A DNA stretch of 38,275 nt, taken from contig JAKAGU010000008.1 in the NCBI GenBank assembly GCA_021825655.1, positions 1 to 38,275 on the forward strand, read 5' to 3'. The DNA comes from a bacterium. GTDB taxonomy: Bacteria; Patescibacteriota; Doudnabacteria; UBA920. Positions 9,039 through 17,022 of the stretch are shown one piece after another. The notes under the pieces are model-generated. The model was given only the letters and a program-made list of their open reading frames with translations. It did no database searches and was not told the origin of the DNA. The position numbers and the translations under genes are program-made. Each line of letters starts with the position of its first letter. The first letter of the stretch is position 1.

Positions 9039-12000
9039 ATGGCAGAAGACGACTCCACAACCGCAGTCTTAGAACCGGCTGACGAAACGGCAGATACAGG
9101 CCGTGATTTGAACGCGCAAACACCGCCAGACCCGCAGCAGCCCGCGCCGCCGGATTCGGACACCAATTCCGATAAACAACAAAAATCTGCTTTCAGGCAA
9201 ATTCGCGTGGGCAAAGACAGCGCCTTTGTGGTTAACGGCCAGCAAGTGGCGCTTTTTGACGCCCCGACCAAAGCCAGGGCCAGGGCGGAAATTGTTTTAC
9301 CCGGCTATCATTTAAATATTTATGACCAGGTCTTTCTGAGGGTTGGCCAGAGCCGCTTTGCGCCGGTTAATCTGCACCGGGCTTACGGCGATACCGAGTC
9401 CATCAGTTTTAATCTGCCGGATTTTGACAAACTGCTCAAAGAAGGCGACCCGCTATGGATTGAGCTGGTTAGCAGCGCTTCGCCCGAAGCTAGCGGCACG
9501 CTTTTTCCCTATGTAATTTACACTCAGCAAAAAGAAGAAGAAGGCGGCGAGGCCGGCGGAGCGGAGTCGGCAGCCAAGAAAAGCAAAAAAACAGAAAGCG
9601 AAGAAAAGGCAGGCGCAGGCGCCGCCGGGGGTTTGGGGAGTCTGGCAGTGGCGGCCGGAGGCGAGGCTTTAAGCGGGGTATTGGGGTTGTCTTCAAACAA
9701 AGGCGATGCGGGCCAGAAACAGCTGCCCCTGAAGGATAGGCTGAAAGAGGCTTTGAGAAAAGGCGACCGAAAGGCGGTAAAAGAACTCATAGACGAAGCG
9801 AAAAAAAGCAAAGACACAAAGACATTAAAGGAGTTGTCCGGCGAATACATGGGCCCTGCCGAAAGGTACATGTTCGATGAGGCTCTAGGCGCTTTGGGCG
9901 TGTTGGATTTCAGTCCCCGCCCGGTTTCGGGCCCGGGGGTTGGACAGGCATCTGCCGGGGGCGGCGAGGCCGGCGGAGGGGAAGATGTTGTCTCGGCTGC
10001 TGGCGGCGGAGAAGCTGGACACGGGGTTGTTGCTCAGGGCACAACCACAGCTGCCCGCACCCTCAGCGAATCTTCAACGATTTCAGGGCGGCAAACTTTG
10101 AATGCTTCCGGCACAGCGGAAGTTTCTGCTTATGGGACCCAGAGCAGTACGGTATCCGGAAGCGTGTCAGCAAAAACTCAAGCAGAAGTATCAGGCAAGG
10201 TTGAGTCTAAGCAATCCGTAAACACCCAACAGACCATTAGCGGCCAAACGGGCGGTGGGCAAGTTGGCGCCAGGGTTTCTGTGCAGTCTGAAACTGAATT
10301 GGAACAGCAAACCGAAGATGAGGTAAAAGTGGCTGCCCAGGGCCAGACAGGCAGCAGGAGCGTTCAAGGCAAAACTGAAGTAACGAACCGGACCACAGCC
10401 CGAGTCGGCCAGGACGTAAAAAGTGCGTCCCCGCAACCGGAAATGGAAGCGGAGACTGAAGCAGAGGTGTCGGCCTCGGTTCCCGGAAACCGCACCGGGC
10501 CTGTTCCTAATGAGGCCGGGACGGTAAAAACTTCTGCGTTTAGCGATAAGCCCGGCCGCGCTGCAGGCGGCGGCGGGGCGGGCGTGCAGGCAACCATAAC
10601 GCAAGAAGCGGGCGAGGGCGGGCGCGGCCCCGCAGAAGCCAGTGTGACAGGCACAGCGCAGTACGGCATTCCACCTTTAAGCCAAGGTTCTACAATCAGG
10701 GCTGATATTCAAGTTCCGGGGTCCGCACCTTCCGGGGTTCGTGTAACCGCCAGTATGCCTAAGCCTTTAGGCCGGCCATCCGCTTTGCAAGGAAGGATTG
10801 AACAGGCGGGCGGCAAATCTGCTGCGGGCCGGCGCGACGGAGCAGGCATCCAAACAAGCGGAGAAGAGGAAATCGGGGCGCGGCTAAAAGAAAAAAGCGA
10901 AGGTCCAGAAGAAGATCAAGCCGTGCTCGCACAAATACCAGAAGAAGCCAAGCGGTTAGTTGCGACTTTCAAGGCCCAGTCCGCGGGCGGGAACGGCAAA
11001 AGGCCCGGGGCCGCCCCTAATCTAGGCAGGACGATCTCAGTTCCAACGGACGAAGAAGTTAGGGGGAAAGTCGGGGGGCCAGCAAAAACTCCGCCGCAGT
11101 CTGGGCAAAAAAGTCCGGGTTTGGACGGGGTTCAGCCAGCGGCTGCCCAGCCGGAATCGGAACCTGCGACACCGGACGGGAAAAATGGACCGCCTCGGGG
11201 CGTTGTCCGCGACAGGATTGCGGCCGGCGCCGGACAAGCGGCTAACGAGCTTGGCCGGGCGAATGAAGGCTTGGCGCCGGCGCTTCCGCCAAAAACAGAT
11301 GAGCAACCAGGGCAGGCGCCGGAACAGGAACCCGGCTTAGAGCCAGAGGCAGCGGCCCAGAAGGACGGGCAGCCGGGAGAAGCCGGATCCGCGGATGAAA
11401 AGCAGGAAAATGAAGAAGAGGCCCAAGCCCAGCAGCAACAGCAGGCTGCTCAGCAGCAAAACCAGATTGCTTCAGCCCTGCGCCAGGCCAAGCTGGATGA
11501 TGAGAGCCTAAAAAAAGTCACCAAAGATGCCAATGTAGCCTTGGATAAGTTTTTGATGGAGGGCGTGGAAATGGTGTGGGCCGGCGCGATTGAAACTTTC
11601 GGTCTGACGGTTTTGTTGGGTGCGATTATCGGCGACTTTTTGTGGATGTTTAAGAATTCCATTATTCGAGGGGTGCTCAAACCGCTGCTCAGAACCGAGT
11701 TTTTGAAAAGGAAAGCGGAGCAGATCGCCAAACAGATTAAAATTAGCATCAAGGTAAAATTGAATATCTTGGCTATGAATCTAATTGTAGCCGCGGCGGT
11801 GATGCTGGTGCTCTTTATTCTTTTCGTACTGCTGTGGGTCGGTTGCAATTATCCGCCGGGCATTACCCGTTTGAGTTACAGGTTTTCGGTTGTGGGGTTG
11901 GCAGGCGGCAGCAGTATTTGTCAGAGTTTGGACAGCGCCACCAGCGGGTTTACGGGTTTTGCGGGCGGAGATTCGGGCGGCGGCGGCGCCAGCGGTTCCT

Positions 12001-12413
12001 GGGCTTGCCAGGCGCTAACCTCAGGCGATGCCAGCGTACAGAATTTGTCCAACACCTGTTTTGGCGCCAACGCTTCCAAGGCCTCTGCCATTGCCGGCGC
12101 GGAGAGCGGCGGAGTTACCACCAGCGAGAGCAGCGTGGACAAATGCACGGTTGACGGCAGCGTGGTTTCTTTCGGCTTGTTTCAGATAAACATCAGCGCG
12201 CAGAACAACTTCGCCGGTCTGAACTGCCGGTCTGCTTTTGATAAGATGTATACCGCACAAACAAAAAACTGCCGTGTCATCAACAAGCCTCTTTATGACC
12301 AGTGCGTGGCCGCGGCCAAAGATGCCCAGAAAAATATCCAACAGGCCTGTCAGATATCCGGCAACGGCACGAACTGGAGCCTGTGGGGAGCCAATCAAAA
12401 ATGCGGATTCTAA
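9039..12413 (+). CDS. Large membrane protein with C-terminal lysozyme/lytic transglycosylase-like domain (VirB1-like role)
   Basis: In this 1124-aa protein, residues about 50-165 form a probable beta-rich domain. About 165-830 are low-complexity Ala/Gly/Glu/Gln/Ser-rich sequence with few hydrophobic residues. Two hydrophobic segments at about 850-870 and 909-937 span the membrane. The last about 140 residues form a Cys-rich lysozyme-fold domain. The signature AIAGAESGG gives the likely catalytic Glu1022, followed by the SFGLFQINI strand and a final W..W..NQKCGF block, as in SLT/goose-lysozyme-like domains. It should cut peptidoglycan outside the membrane to let the secretion channel through, like VirB1, while the long cytoplasmic part reaches inwards. 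The ATG at 9039 follows directly on the T-tract of a hairpin. The family of the N-terminal part is unknown to me. Confidence 0.7.
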   Translation: MAEDDSTTAVLEPADETADTGRDLNAQTPPDPQQPAPPDSDTNSDKQQKSAFRQIRVGKDSAFVVNGQQVALFDAPTKARARAEIVLPGYHLNIYDQVFLRVGQSRFAPVNLHRAYGDTESISFNLPDFDKLLKEGDPLWIELVSSASPEASGTLFPYVIYTQQKEEEGGEAGGAESAAKKSKKTESEEKAGAGAAGGLGSLAVAAGGEALSGVLGLSSNKGDAGQKQLPLKDRLKEALRKGDRKAVKELIDEAKKSKDTKTLKELSGEYMGPAERYMFDEALGALGVLDFSPRPVSGPGVGQASAGGGEAGGGEDVVSAAGGGEAGHGVVAQGTTTAARTLSESSTISGRQTLNASGTAEVSAYGTQSSTVSGSVSAKTQAEVSGKVESKQSVNTQQTISGQTGGGQVGARVSVQSETELEQQTEDEVKVAAQGQTGSRSVQGKTEVTNRTTARVGQDVKSASPQPEMEAETEAEVSASVPGNRTGPVPNEAGTVKTSAFSDKPGRAAGGGGAGVQATITQEAGEGGRGPAEASVTGTAQYGIPPLSQGSTIRADIQVPGSAPSGVRVTASMPKPLGRPSALQGRIEQAGGKSAAGRRDGAGIQTSGEEEIGARLKEKSEGPEEDQAVLAQIPEEAKRLVATFKAQSAGGNGKRPGAAPNLGRTISVPTDEEVRGKVGGPAKTPPQSGQKSPGLDGVQPAAAQPESEPATPDGKNGPPRGVVRDRIAAGAGQAANELGRANEGLAPALPPKTDEQPGQAPEQEPGLEPEAAAQKDGQPGEAGSADEKQENEEEAQAQQQQQAAQQQNQIASALRQAKLDDESLKKVTKDANVALDKFLMEGVEMVWAGAIETFGLTVLLGAIIGDFLWMFKNSIIRGVLKPLLRTEFLKRKAEQIAKQIKISIKVKLNILAMNLIVAAAVMLVLFILFVLLWVGCNYPPGITRLSYRFSVVGLAGGSSICQSLDSATSGFTGFAGGDSGGGGASGSWACQALTSGDASVQNLSNTCFGANASKASAIAGAESGGVTTSESSVDKCTVDGSVVSFGLFQINISAQNNFAGLNCRSAFDKMYTAQTKNCRVINKPLYDQCVAAAKDAQKNIQQACQISGNGTNWSLWGANQKCGF

Positions 12414-12429
12414 AATTATCACCAGAAAT

Positions 12430-12885
12430 ATGAAAAACGCCACGCTAATAAAAATCAGCATCGGAGTTGTGTTGGTTGGTTTGTTTCTTTTTAGTATTTA
12501 TTTGGCAGTAAACAACGATTCCCAGAAAAATGTTGCTGTTCAGGATAACTTGATTACAGTACAAACTTCGAGCGGCCAGGTGCAGACCAAGAATTTTTTG
12601 AAGGATTTCGTGGAGCAGTCAGGCAATGCTTTGGCTTTGGCTGAAACGCAGAACTATAGCATCGTCTATTATAAGCAAGACCAGGTTTTTTATATTACTT
12701 TGCTATCCAAACCCCTGCCCGATGCCCTAGATGCCGCGGAAAAGGCTTTTATGGCTAAGCTGGGTGTGGACGCAGGCCAGGCTTGCCAGCTGAAGGTGGT
12801 GGTCCGGGTGCCTTATTCGGTTGACGCGGAGGCTTCCGGTTTGGACTATAGCCTGAGCTTTTGCCCCAGCGGCAAAAAATTATGA
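12430..12885 (+). CDS. Small membrane-anchored protein of unknown function
   Basis: This 151-aa protein has an N-terminal membrane anchor (residues about 5-27, LIKISIGVVLVGLFLFSIYLAV-like). An extracytoplasmic domain with two Cys follows, one near the middle (QACQLKV) and one near the C-terminus (LSFCPSG), which could form a disulfide. I do not recognise the family. The open frame continues upstream to 12238 inside the previous gene, but ATG at 12430 fits best: it is 16 nt after the previous stop and places the hydrophobic segment at the very N-terminus. Position at the end of the secretion locus suggests an envelope accessory protein. Confidence 0.6.
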   Translation: MKNATLIKISIGVVLVGLFLFSIYLAVNNDSQKNVAVQDNLITVQTSSGQVQTKNFLKDFVEQSGNALALAETQNYSIVYYKQDQVFYITLLSKPLPDALDAAEKAFMAKLGVDAGQACQLKVVVRVPYSVDAEASGLDYSLSFCPSGKKL

Positions 12886-12886
12886 T

Positions 12887-12915
12887 TTGGAAAAATCCGC
12901 CAAAAGTAGTATAAT
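12887..12915 (+). promoter_or_regulatory. Sigma70-type promoter of the beta-propeller-like gene
   Basis: TTGGAA (12887-12892) and a perfect TATAAT (12910-12915) are separated by 17 nt. The predicted start is near 12922, giving a leader of about 47 nt before ATG 12969. The promoter begins directly after the stop codon of the previous gene. No Shine-Dalgarno site is seen in the A/T-rich leader. Confidence 0.65.
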
Positions 12916-12968
12916 ATAGACACAATTTTTCTTCAGGAAATATAAACATCTAAAGTATTAAAATAAAA

Positions 12969-14183
12969 ATGAATAAAAAAGCCATAGCCATCCTTGGCGC
13001 AATTTTTATACTTATTGTCGGAACTCTTGGTTTTTTGGTGTATTCCAAATACGGAGGCAAAAGCAAATCCAGCCAAACCACGCAGACTGCCAGCAGCACG
13101 TCGGATACGGCTAATAATTCCAACAATAACACTGACACTGGAAGCAATAATACCACCACCCCTCCGGACAATAGCAGCACGAGTCCAGCTACTACCACTC
13201 CGCCTGCGGATAACAGCGGCGCAGCGGTTTACCGCCTGAGCGATGAGCCGGTGTATAACCCGATTATTTTTTATAACGGCACTGCCATTTCGTATTTTAA
13301 CCGTGACGGCGAGGTATACCAGGCTTCTTTGAAAACAGACAGCTCTCCTTTGCAGCTGGGCGACAAGGTGAAGCTGGATATGCCGATTAAACCCAGAATA
13401 GACAGAATAATCTGGCCCGGCCAGGGGAATGACTACATTGCCGAAATTATTGAAGGCAGCAAGAAGTATTACAGCTACTTTAATGCCCAGACCAAAACGT
13501 ACGTGGATTACCCGGAACAGGTAATTTCCGTGGGCTGGCTGCCCGCCGCGGATAAGATAATGTACATCTGGCTGGACCAGGGCAAAGCTACGCTGAATAT
13601 TTCGGATCCCGATACCAAGAATTGGAAAGAAGTGGCTGAGATGTGGGAACAGGATGACCAGATTGAAATTGCGCCCAATGGCCAAAGCATTGCCTATTAC
13701 GAAACCAACAATACCGGTGTTAAGAACGCAATAAACTTGGTTACTCCAGACGGCAAAGTTTGGCAGGGGCTGGTTAAGGACGGCTACAATTACGGAGTGC
13801 TGTGGAGCCCGGACAGCAAGAAGTTCCTCTTTGAAAAGAAAGACAGCGTTACCCAGAAGTACCAATTGTGGATGTACAACCTTCAAACCTCCATGCCGAT
13901 GAACCTCGGCCTGTTCACGACCCTGGACAAGGCGGTCTGGTCAAAAGACAGCATGACTGTGCTTGCGGCTGTGCCAAAAACCACCAGCCCCAGCGCGGAA
14001 AGCGGGAGTCTGACCCAGGATGATTTTTACCAGGTTGACCTAAATAGCCTAACCAGCAAAACGTATAAGATAACCAGTAGCCCGGTGGATGGCCGCAACC
14101 TCTTTTTAAGCCCGGCTTCCGACAAGCTGTTTTTCAAAAATCTTCAGGACGGCTATCTGTACTACTTGAATTTAAACCAGTAA
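12969..14183 (+). CDS. Membrane-anchored TolB/WD40-like beta-propeller protein
   Basis: In this 404-aa protein, residues about 5-27 are a signal anchor. Residues about 33-80 are a Ser/Thr/Asn/Pro linker as in surface proteins. Residues about 87-404 consist of repeated beta blades with recurring motifs such as LWSPDSKKFLF, APNGQSIAYY and LSPASDKLFF. This (x)SPDxxxhhh pattern is typical of TolB-like/WD40-like propellers. It should face outside the membrane and probably binds a partner rather than catalysing a reaction. It has its own promoter and is followed by a hairpin terminator, so it may be expressed apart from the secretion genes. The exact propeller family is not certain. Confidence 0.65.
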   Translation: MNKKAIAILGAIFILIVGTLGFLVYSKYGGKSKSSQTTQTASSTSDTANNSNNNTDTGSNNTTTPPDNSSTSPATTTPPADNSGAAVYRLSDEPVYNPIIFYNGTAISYFNRDGEVYQASLKTDSSPLQLGDKVKLDMPIKPRIDRIIWPGQGNDYIAEIIEGSKKYYSYFNAQTKTYVDYPEQVISVGWLPAADKIMYIWLDQGKATLNISDPDTKNWKEVAEMWEQDDQIEIAPNGQSIAYYETNNTGVKNAINLVTPDGKVWQGLVKDGYNYGVLWSPDSKKFLFEKKDSVTQKYQLWMYNLQTSMPMNLGLFTTLDKAVWSKDSMTVLAAVPKTTSPSAESGSLTQDDFYQVDLNSLTSKTYKITSSPVDGRNLFLSPASDKLFFKNLQDGYLYYLNLNQ

Positions 14184-14201
14184 ATTTTTAAAATCAAAAT
14201 C

Positions 14202-14254
14202 AAAACCACGACAAACCACCGGCCCATTGGGCCAGTCCTTGAAGTCGTGGTTTT
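14202..14254 (+). terminator. Terminator with nested hairpin upstream of radA
   Basis: An 11-bp perfect outer stem, AAAACCACGAC (14202-14212) with GTCGTGGTTTT (14244-14254), encloses a second small hairpin GGCCC-ATT-GGGCC (14221-14233). A T-rich tract follows up to the radA start at 14266. It should end the transcript of the propeller gene. As at 8963-9037, the tract abuts the next start codon, and I see no clear separate radA promoter, so partial read-through is possible. Confidence 0.6.
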
Positions 14255-14265
14255 GTTCTTACTTT

Positions 14266-15591
14266 ATGGCAAAAAACTCAACTATTTTCGTATGTTCCAA
14301 CTGCCAGTTTAAAAGTCCGCGCTGGCAAGGCAAATGCCCTGAGTGCGGCGAGTGGAACACGCTTGAAGAAAAGCACGAGCTTGCGGGCAGTAGAAAAAGT
14401 TTTGGCGCTGCGCCGGCTTTTGTAGATTTGTCCGGAATTGATTTGGCTTTTTCCAGCCGCATCAAGTCGGAGATTGGCGAGTTTGACGAAGTGCTGGGCG
14501 GAGGGCTGGTGCCCGGCAGTTTGGTGCTGCTTGGCGGCGATCCCGGCATTGGCAAGTCCACGCTGGCGCTGCAGGTGGCGGCCAATTTAAACCCGGAGGA
14601 CGTGCTCTATGTTTCGGGTGAAGAATCGGCGGCTCAGATCAAGCTCCGGTCCAGCCGGCTAAAAGCAGCGGGTGCCTTGCGGGTGCTGGCCGAAACCGGC
14701 CTGGAAGCCGTGCTCGCGGCAGTCGAAGCCCATAAGCCGAAGCTGGCCATCATTGATTCCATTCAGACCATGTACAGCGAACAGGCTTCAGGCGTGGCAG
14801 GCGGCGTAGCCCAGGTTACCTTTGCCGTACAGCAGATTATGCACGTGGCTAAAACCGCGCACATTACTTTTTTGATTATCGGCCATGTGACCAAAGAAGG
14901 CTATTTGGCCGGGCCGAAAACTTTGGAGCACATGGTGGATACGGTGCTGTATTTGGAAGGGGAAAGGTTCGCGACTTACCGGATACTGCGCTGTGTCAAG
15001 AACCGTTTCGGTACCACCAATGAGGTTGGGGTGTTCGAAATGCTGTCCCAGGGCCTGGCGGAAGTAAAAAACCCGTCGCAGTTGTTCCTGGGGGAAGACG
15101 CTATCCAGGCTTCGGGCAATGCGGTGACTTCAGTCATGGAAGGCAGCCGGGCGCTGCTTTTGGAAATTCAGGCTTTAACTTCGGCTTCCAGTTTCGGCTA
15201 CCCGAAACGCACCACAGCCGGCTTTGACAATAACCGCCTACAGCTCCTTTGCGCCATTTTGAGCAAGCGCGCGGGCTTGAATCTGTCCAACCAGGATATC
15301 TATGTCAATGTAGTGGGCGGGATTAAGATTGACGAACCTGCCGCTGACTTGGCCGTCTCCCTGGCCATTGTATCCAGCATCAAAGATTCAATTTTGGAAA
15401 GCACGGTGGCCATTGGCGAATTGGGTCTTTCCGGGGAAGTTAGGTTTGTGCCGAATTTGGAAAAACGGATAAAGGAAGCGGAAAAATTAGGCTTTAAGCA
15501 AATTATCTGTCCCAGGGCCAAAATTTCCAGCAAGAGCAAAGTGAAAGTCCTGCAAATTAGAACTTTGCAGGAAGCTCTGCGTTTTGTGTAA
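14266..15591 (+). CDS. radA: DNA repair protein RadA
   Basis: This 441-aa RecA-like ATPase promotes branch migration during recombinational repair. The N-terminal zinc finger is intact: C10-x2-C13 and C24-x2-C27, with the RWQGKCPECG signature. The RecA-like core has Walker A GDPGIGKS near 92-99, the SGEES stretch near 118-122, Walker B-like LAIIDSIQT near 161-169 and the RadA-specific KNRFG motif near 245-249. Residues about 270-441 are a Lon-protease-like domain (DLAVSLAIVSS, GELGLSGEVR). The frame opens at 14227 inside the terminator stem, but ATG at 14266 gives the standard MAK start just before the zinc finger. The length matches the family. Confidence 0.97.
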   Translation: MAKNSTIFVCSNCQFKSPRWQGKCPECGEWNTLEEKHELAGSRKSFGAAPAFVDLSGIDLAFSSRIKSEIGEFDEVLGGGLVPGSLVLLGGDPGIGKSTLALQVAANLNPEDVLYVSGEESAAQIKLRSSRLKAAGALRVLAETGLEAVLAAVEAHKPKLAIIDSIQTMYSEQASGVAGGVAQVTFAVQQIMHVAKTAHITFLIIGHVTKEGYLAGPKTLEHMVDTVLYLEGERFATYRILRCVKNRFGTTNEVGVFEMLSQGLAEVKNPSQLFLGEDAIQASGNAVTSVMEGSRALLLEIQALTSASSFGYPKRTTAGFDNNRLQLLCAILSKRAGLNLSNQDIYVNVVGGIKIDEPAADLAVSLAIVSSIKDSILESTVAIGELGLSGEVRFVPNLEKRIKEAEKLGFKQIICPRAKISSKSKVKVLQIRTLQEALRFV

Positions 15592-15606
15592 TCAATTTTG
15601 TCTCAA

Positions 15607-15646
15607 AAAAGCCGGCACGTCGGGGGAGTCCCAACGGCCGGCTTTT
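15607..15646. terminator. Bidirectional terminator between convergent radA and the DksA-type gene
   Basis: AAAAGCCGGC (15607-15616) pairs with GCCGGCTTTT (15637-15646). The plus strand ends in four T and the minus strand in six T, so it can stop transcription both ways. The rest of the gap (15647-15785) is noncoding. It contains a second hairpin, GCCGCTT-GCGG-AAGCGGC (15745-15762), in the 3' untranslated part of the minus-strand gene, and nothing else that I recognise. Confidence 0.75.
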
Positions 15647-15785
15647 ATGCTGCTACCCGCTTTCCGCGGAAGAGGGTTTCAGCAAACCGAGACGGAAAGA
15701 CTAGATGCAATTACTCCCAAAAGCTCAAGAGACTTGAACTTAAGGCCGCTTGCGGAAGCGGCAATTACATCTAAGCCTTCCATCT

Positions 15786-16148
15786 TTAAGGCATGTGGAG
15801 TATCTTTGCGAGTTCGGGGTCTTGTTTTTCGTTTTTTCCCTGGCAAGTGATGCACAGCGGCGTCCAGGGTACGGCATCCAGCCGTTTTTTCCCAATAGCT
15901 TCCTCGCAGCCGAGGCAGGTACCGTAGCTGCCATCTTCGATTCTGCGGAGAGCTGCCACGACATATCTCCTTGTCGAGGAGTTCATGTCGGCGCTGCTGA
16001 TTGCCAGGAGCACGGTCATTGCCGTTGCCCCATCATTGGGTTCGATCTGGGTGATCTGGATTTCTGTTATCTGTTGCTTGATTGGCCCGAGTTCTGCGAG
16101 TTTGGCTTCCAAAGCCGTCCTGTATTTCTTGAGTTCCTGCTTTGTCAC
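15786..16148 (-). CDS. TraR/DksA-type C4 zinc finger protein
   Basis: This 120-aa protein has a coiled-coil N-terminal half (about 1-75) and a DksA/TraR zinc finger (CLGC ... CITC, spacing C-x2-C-x17-C-x2-C, about residues 88-111). DksA-like proteins insert a coiled coil into the RNA polymerase secondary channel and alter promoter use, often with ppGpp. The usual Asp-Ala tip of E. coli DksA is not evident in the same form, so the effect on polymerase is open. The start is GTG at 16148. Unlike most genes here it has a clear Shine-Dalgarno site, AAGGGG, 6 nt upstream (16155-16160). It is monocistronic, with its own promoter and terminator. Confidence 0.88.
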   Translation of the reverse strand: MTKQELKKYRTALEAKLAELGPIKQQITEIQITQIEPNDGATAMTVLLAISSADMNSSTRRYVVAALRRIEDGSYGTCLGCEEAIGKKRLDAVPWTPLCITCQGKNEKQDPELAKILHMP

Positions 16149-16225
16149 TTCTTACCCCTTGGGTTCAATACCTAAGGAAGTCCGTCATTGCCTTAAAGCA
16201 ATTCGTCCCCCTTGATATTAGCAGG

Positions 16226-16254
16226 ATTATACAACAATTTTTTAAAAAAGTCAA
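16226..16254 (-). promoter_or_regulatory. Sigma70-type promoter of the DksA-type gene
   Basis: On the minus strand TTGACT (16254-16249) and a perfect TATAAT (16231-16226) are separated by 17 nt. The start is predicted near 16219, giving a leader of about 70 nt that ends in the AAGGGG ribosome site. Confidence 0.75.
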
Positions 16255-16272
16255 GGAGGTAACTTACAAAGT

Positions 16273-16301
16273 AAAAAACCCTGCTATTGGCAGGGTTTTT
16301 T
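16273..16301. terminator. Intrinsic terminator after the recG unit
   Basis: AAAAAACCCTGC (16273-16284), loop TATTG, GCAGGGTTTTTT (16290-16301). The hairpin has six T on either strand. It lies just after the minus-strand gene ending at 16318 and insulates it from the downstream promoter at 16226-16254. Confidence 0.85.
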
Positions 16302-16317
16302 AGCTTTAAAATATAGG

Positions 16318-17001
16318 TTAACTTTTTTTCTTTGGATTTGCAGCCTGAAAAGCTTCGGCAATTTTTTCTGAATTTTCCAAACTGAAATTGCTTTTTAAGT
16401 TCAAAAAGTCTTCCAAGTCTTTTTCCGGGACGTTGAGTTTAAGTGCTACGGCGTGCTTGAGCCTGCTCTTTTCTTCAGGGGCAATGCCTTGGAGAGCTTT
16501 CCTGCTGCTGAGCATATTCAGCCCGATTTGCCATAGGCCGCGGATGTCCGGCGGCACTTTCTTGTCCTGAGCTGACTGCATAATCCGGTCCGAACTTTCC
16601 AGCATTAGGCGGTTTTTTTTATCGGGTTTGTCTACGAATTGCTGCCAGGTGCCGTCGATAAAGTATATTTCCCCGTCCGGGCCTTTCACGGAAAGAAAAA
16701 TGTGATGCCGAAAATTGGCTTTAAACTGCTGCGGCAGCTTATTGATGTAAATATAAGCCGGGTTGAGGTTTAAGTCTCTGGTTGCCGGAGCTTTGAGTTT
16801 GGCCATCAGCTTTTCAGAAAACTCCTGGCACATTGGCTGCCAATAGACCTCTTCCGGGCTGGGGTCCATTAACCGGTCTTGGTATTCCAAAGCCACTTCC
16901 TGGTAGGCTTGGGTGACAGCCTGCCTGATAGCGTGATCGAACTTTTCCCGGGGGGAAAAGTCAGCTTGGGAAATTTCGGGAGGTCTGGGAGTTTCGGGCA
17001 T
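16318..17001 (-). CDS. Unknown protein, possibly papain/transglutaminase-like
   Basis: I do not recognise the family of this 227-aa protein. It contains Cys58 at the start of a helix (MCQEFSEKL), His99/His100 at the start of a strand (HHIFLSV), then G-x-I-Y-F-I-D-G-T-W with Asp116 on the next strand. This Cys-His-Asp order, with a strand turn strand around the His and Asp, is the pattern of papain-like and transglutaminase-like folds, so a peptidase, amidase or deamidase is possible. No signal peptide or membrane segment is seen. The C-terminal about 70 residues are helical and charged. It starts 21 nt after recG on the same strand and ends before a terminator, so it is the last gene of that unit. 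The catalytic assignment is inference. Confidence 0.6.
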   Translation of the reverse strand: MPETPRPPEISQADFSPREKFDHAIRQAVTQAYQEVALEYQDRLMDPSPEEVYWQPMCQEFSEKLMAKLKAPATRDLNLNPAYIYINKLPQQFKANFRHHIFLSVKGPDGEIYFIDGTWQQFVDKPDKKNRLMLESSDRIMQSAQDKKVPPDIRGLWQIGLNMLSSRKALQGIAPEEKSRLKHAVALKLNVPEKDLEDFLNLKSNFSLENSEKIAEAFQAANPKKKS

Positions 17002-17022
17002 AAAATTGAATATACATATAGT

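Noticed and set aside
12238-12429. Upstream extension of the small anchored protein
   Set aside because: It overlaps the lysozyme-like domain coding sequence. ATG 12430 puts the membrane anchor at the N-terminus.
14227-14265. Upstream start for radA
   Set aside because: It lies inside a terminator stem. ATG 14266 gives the standard zinc-finger-proximal start.
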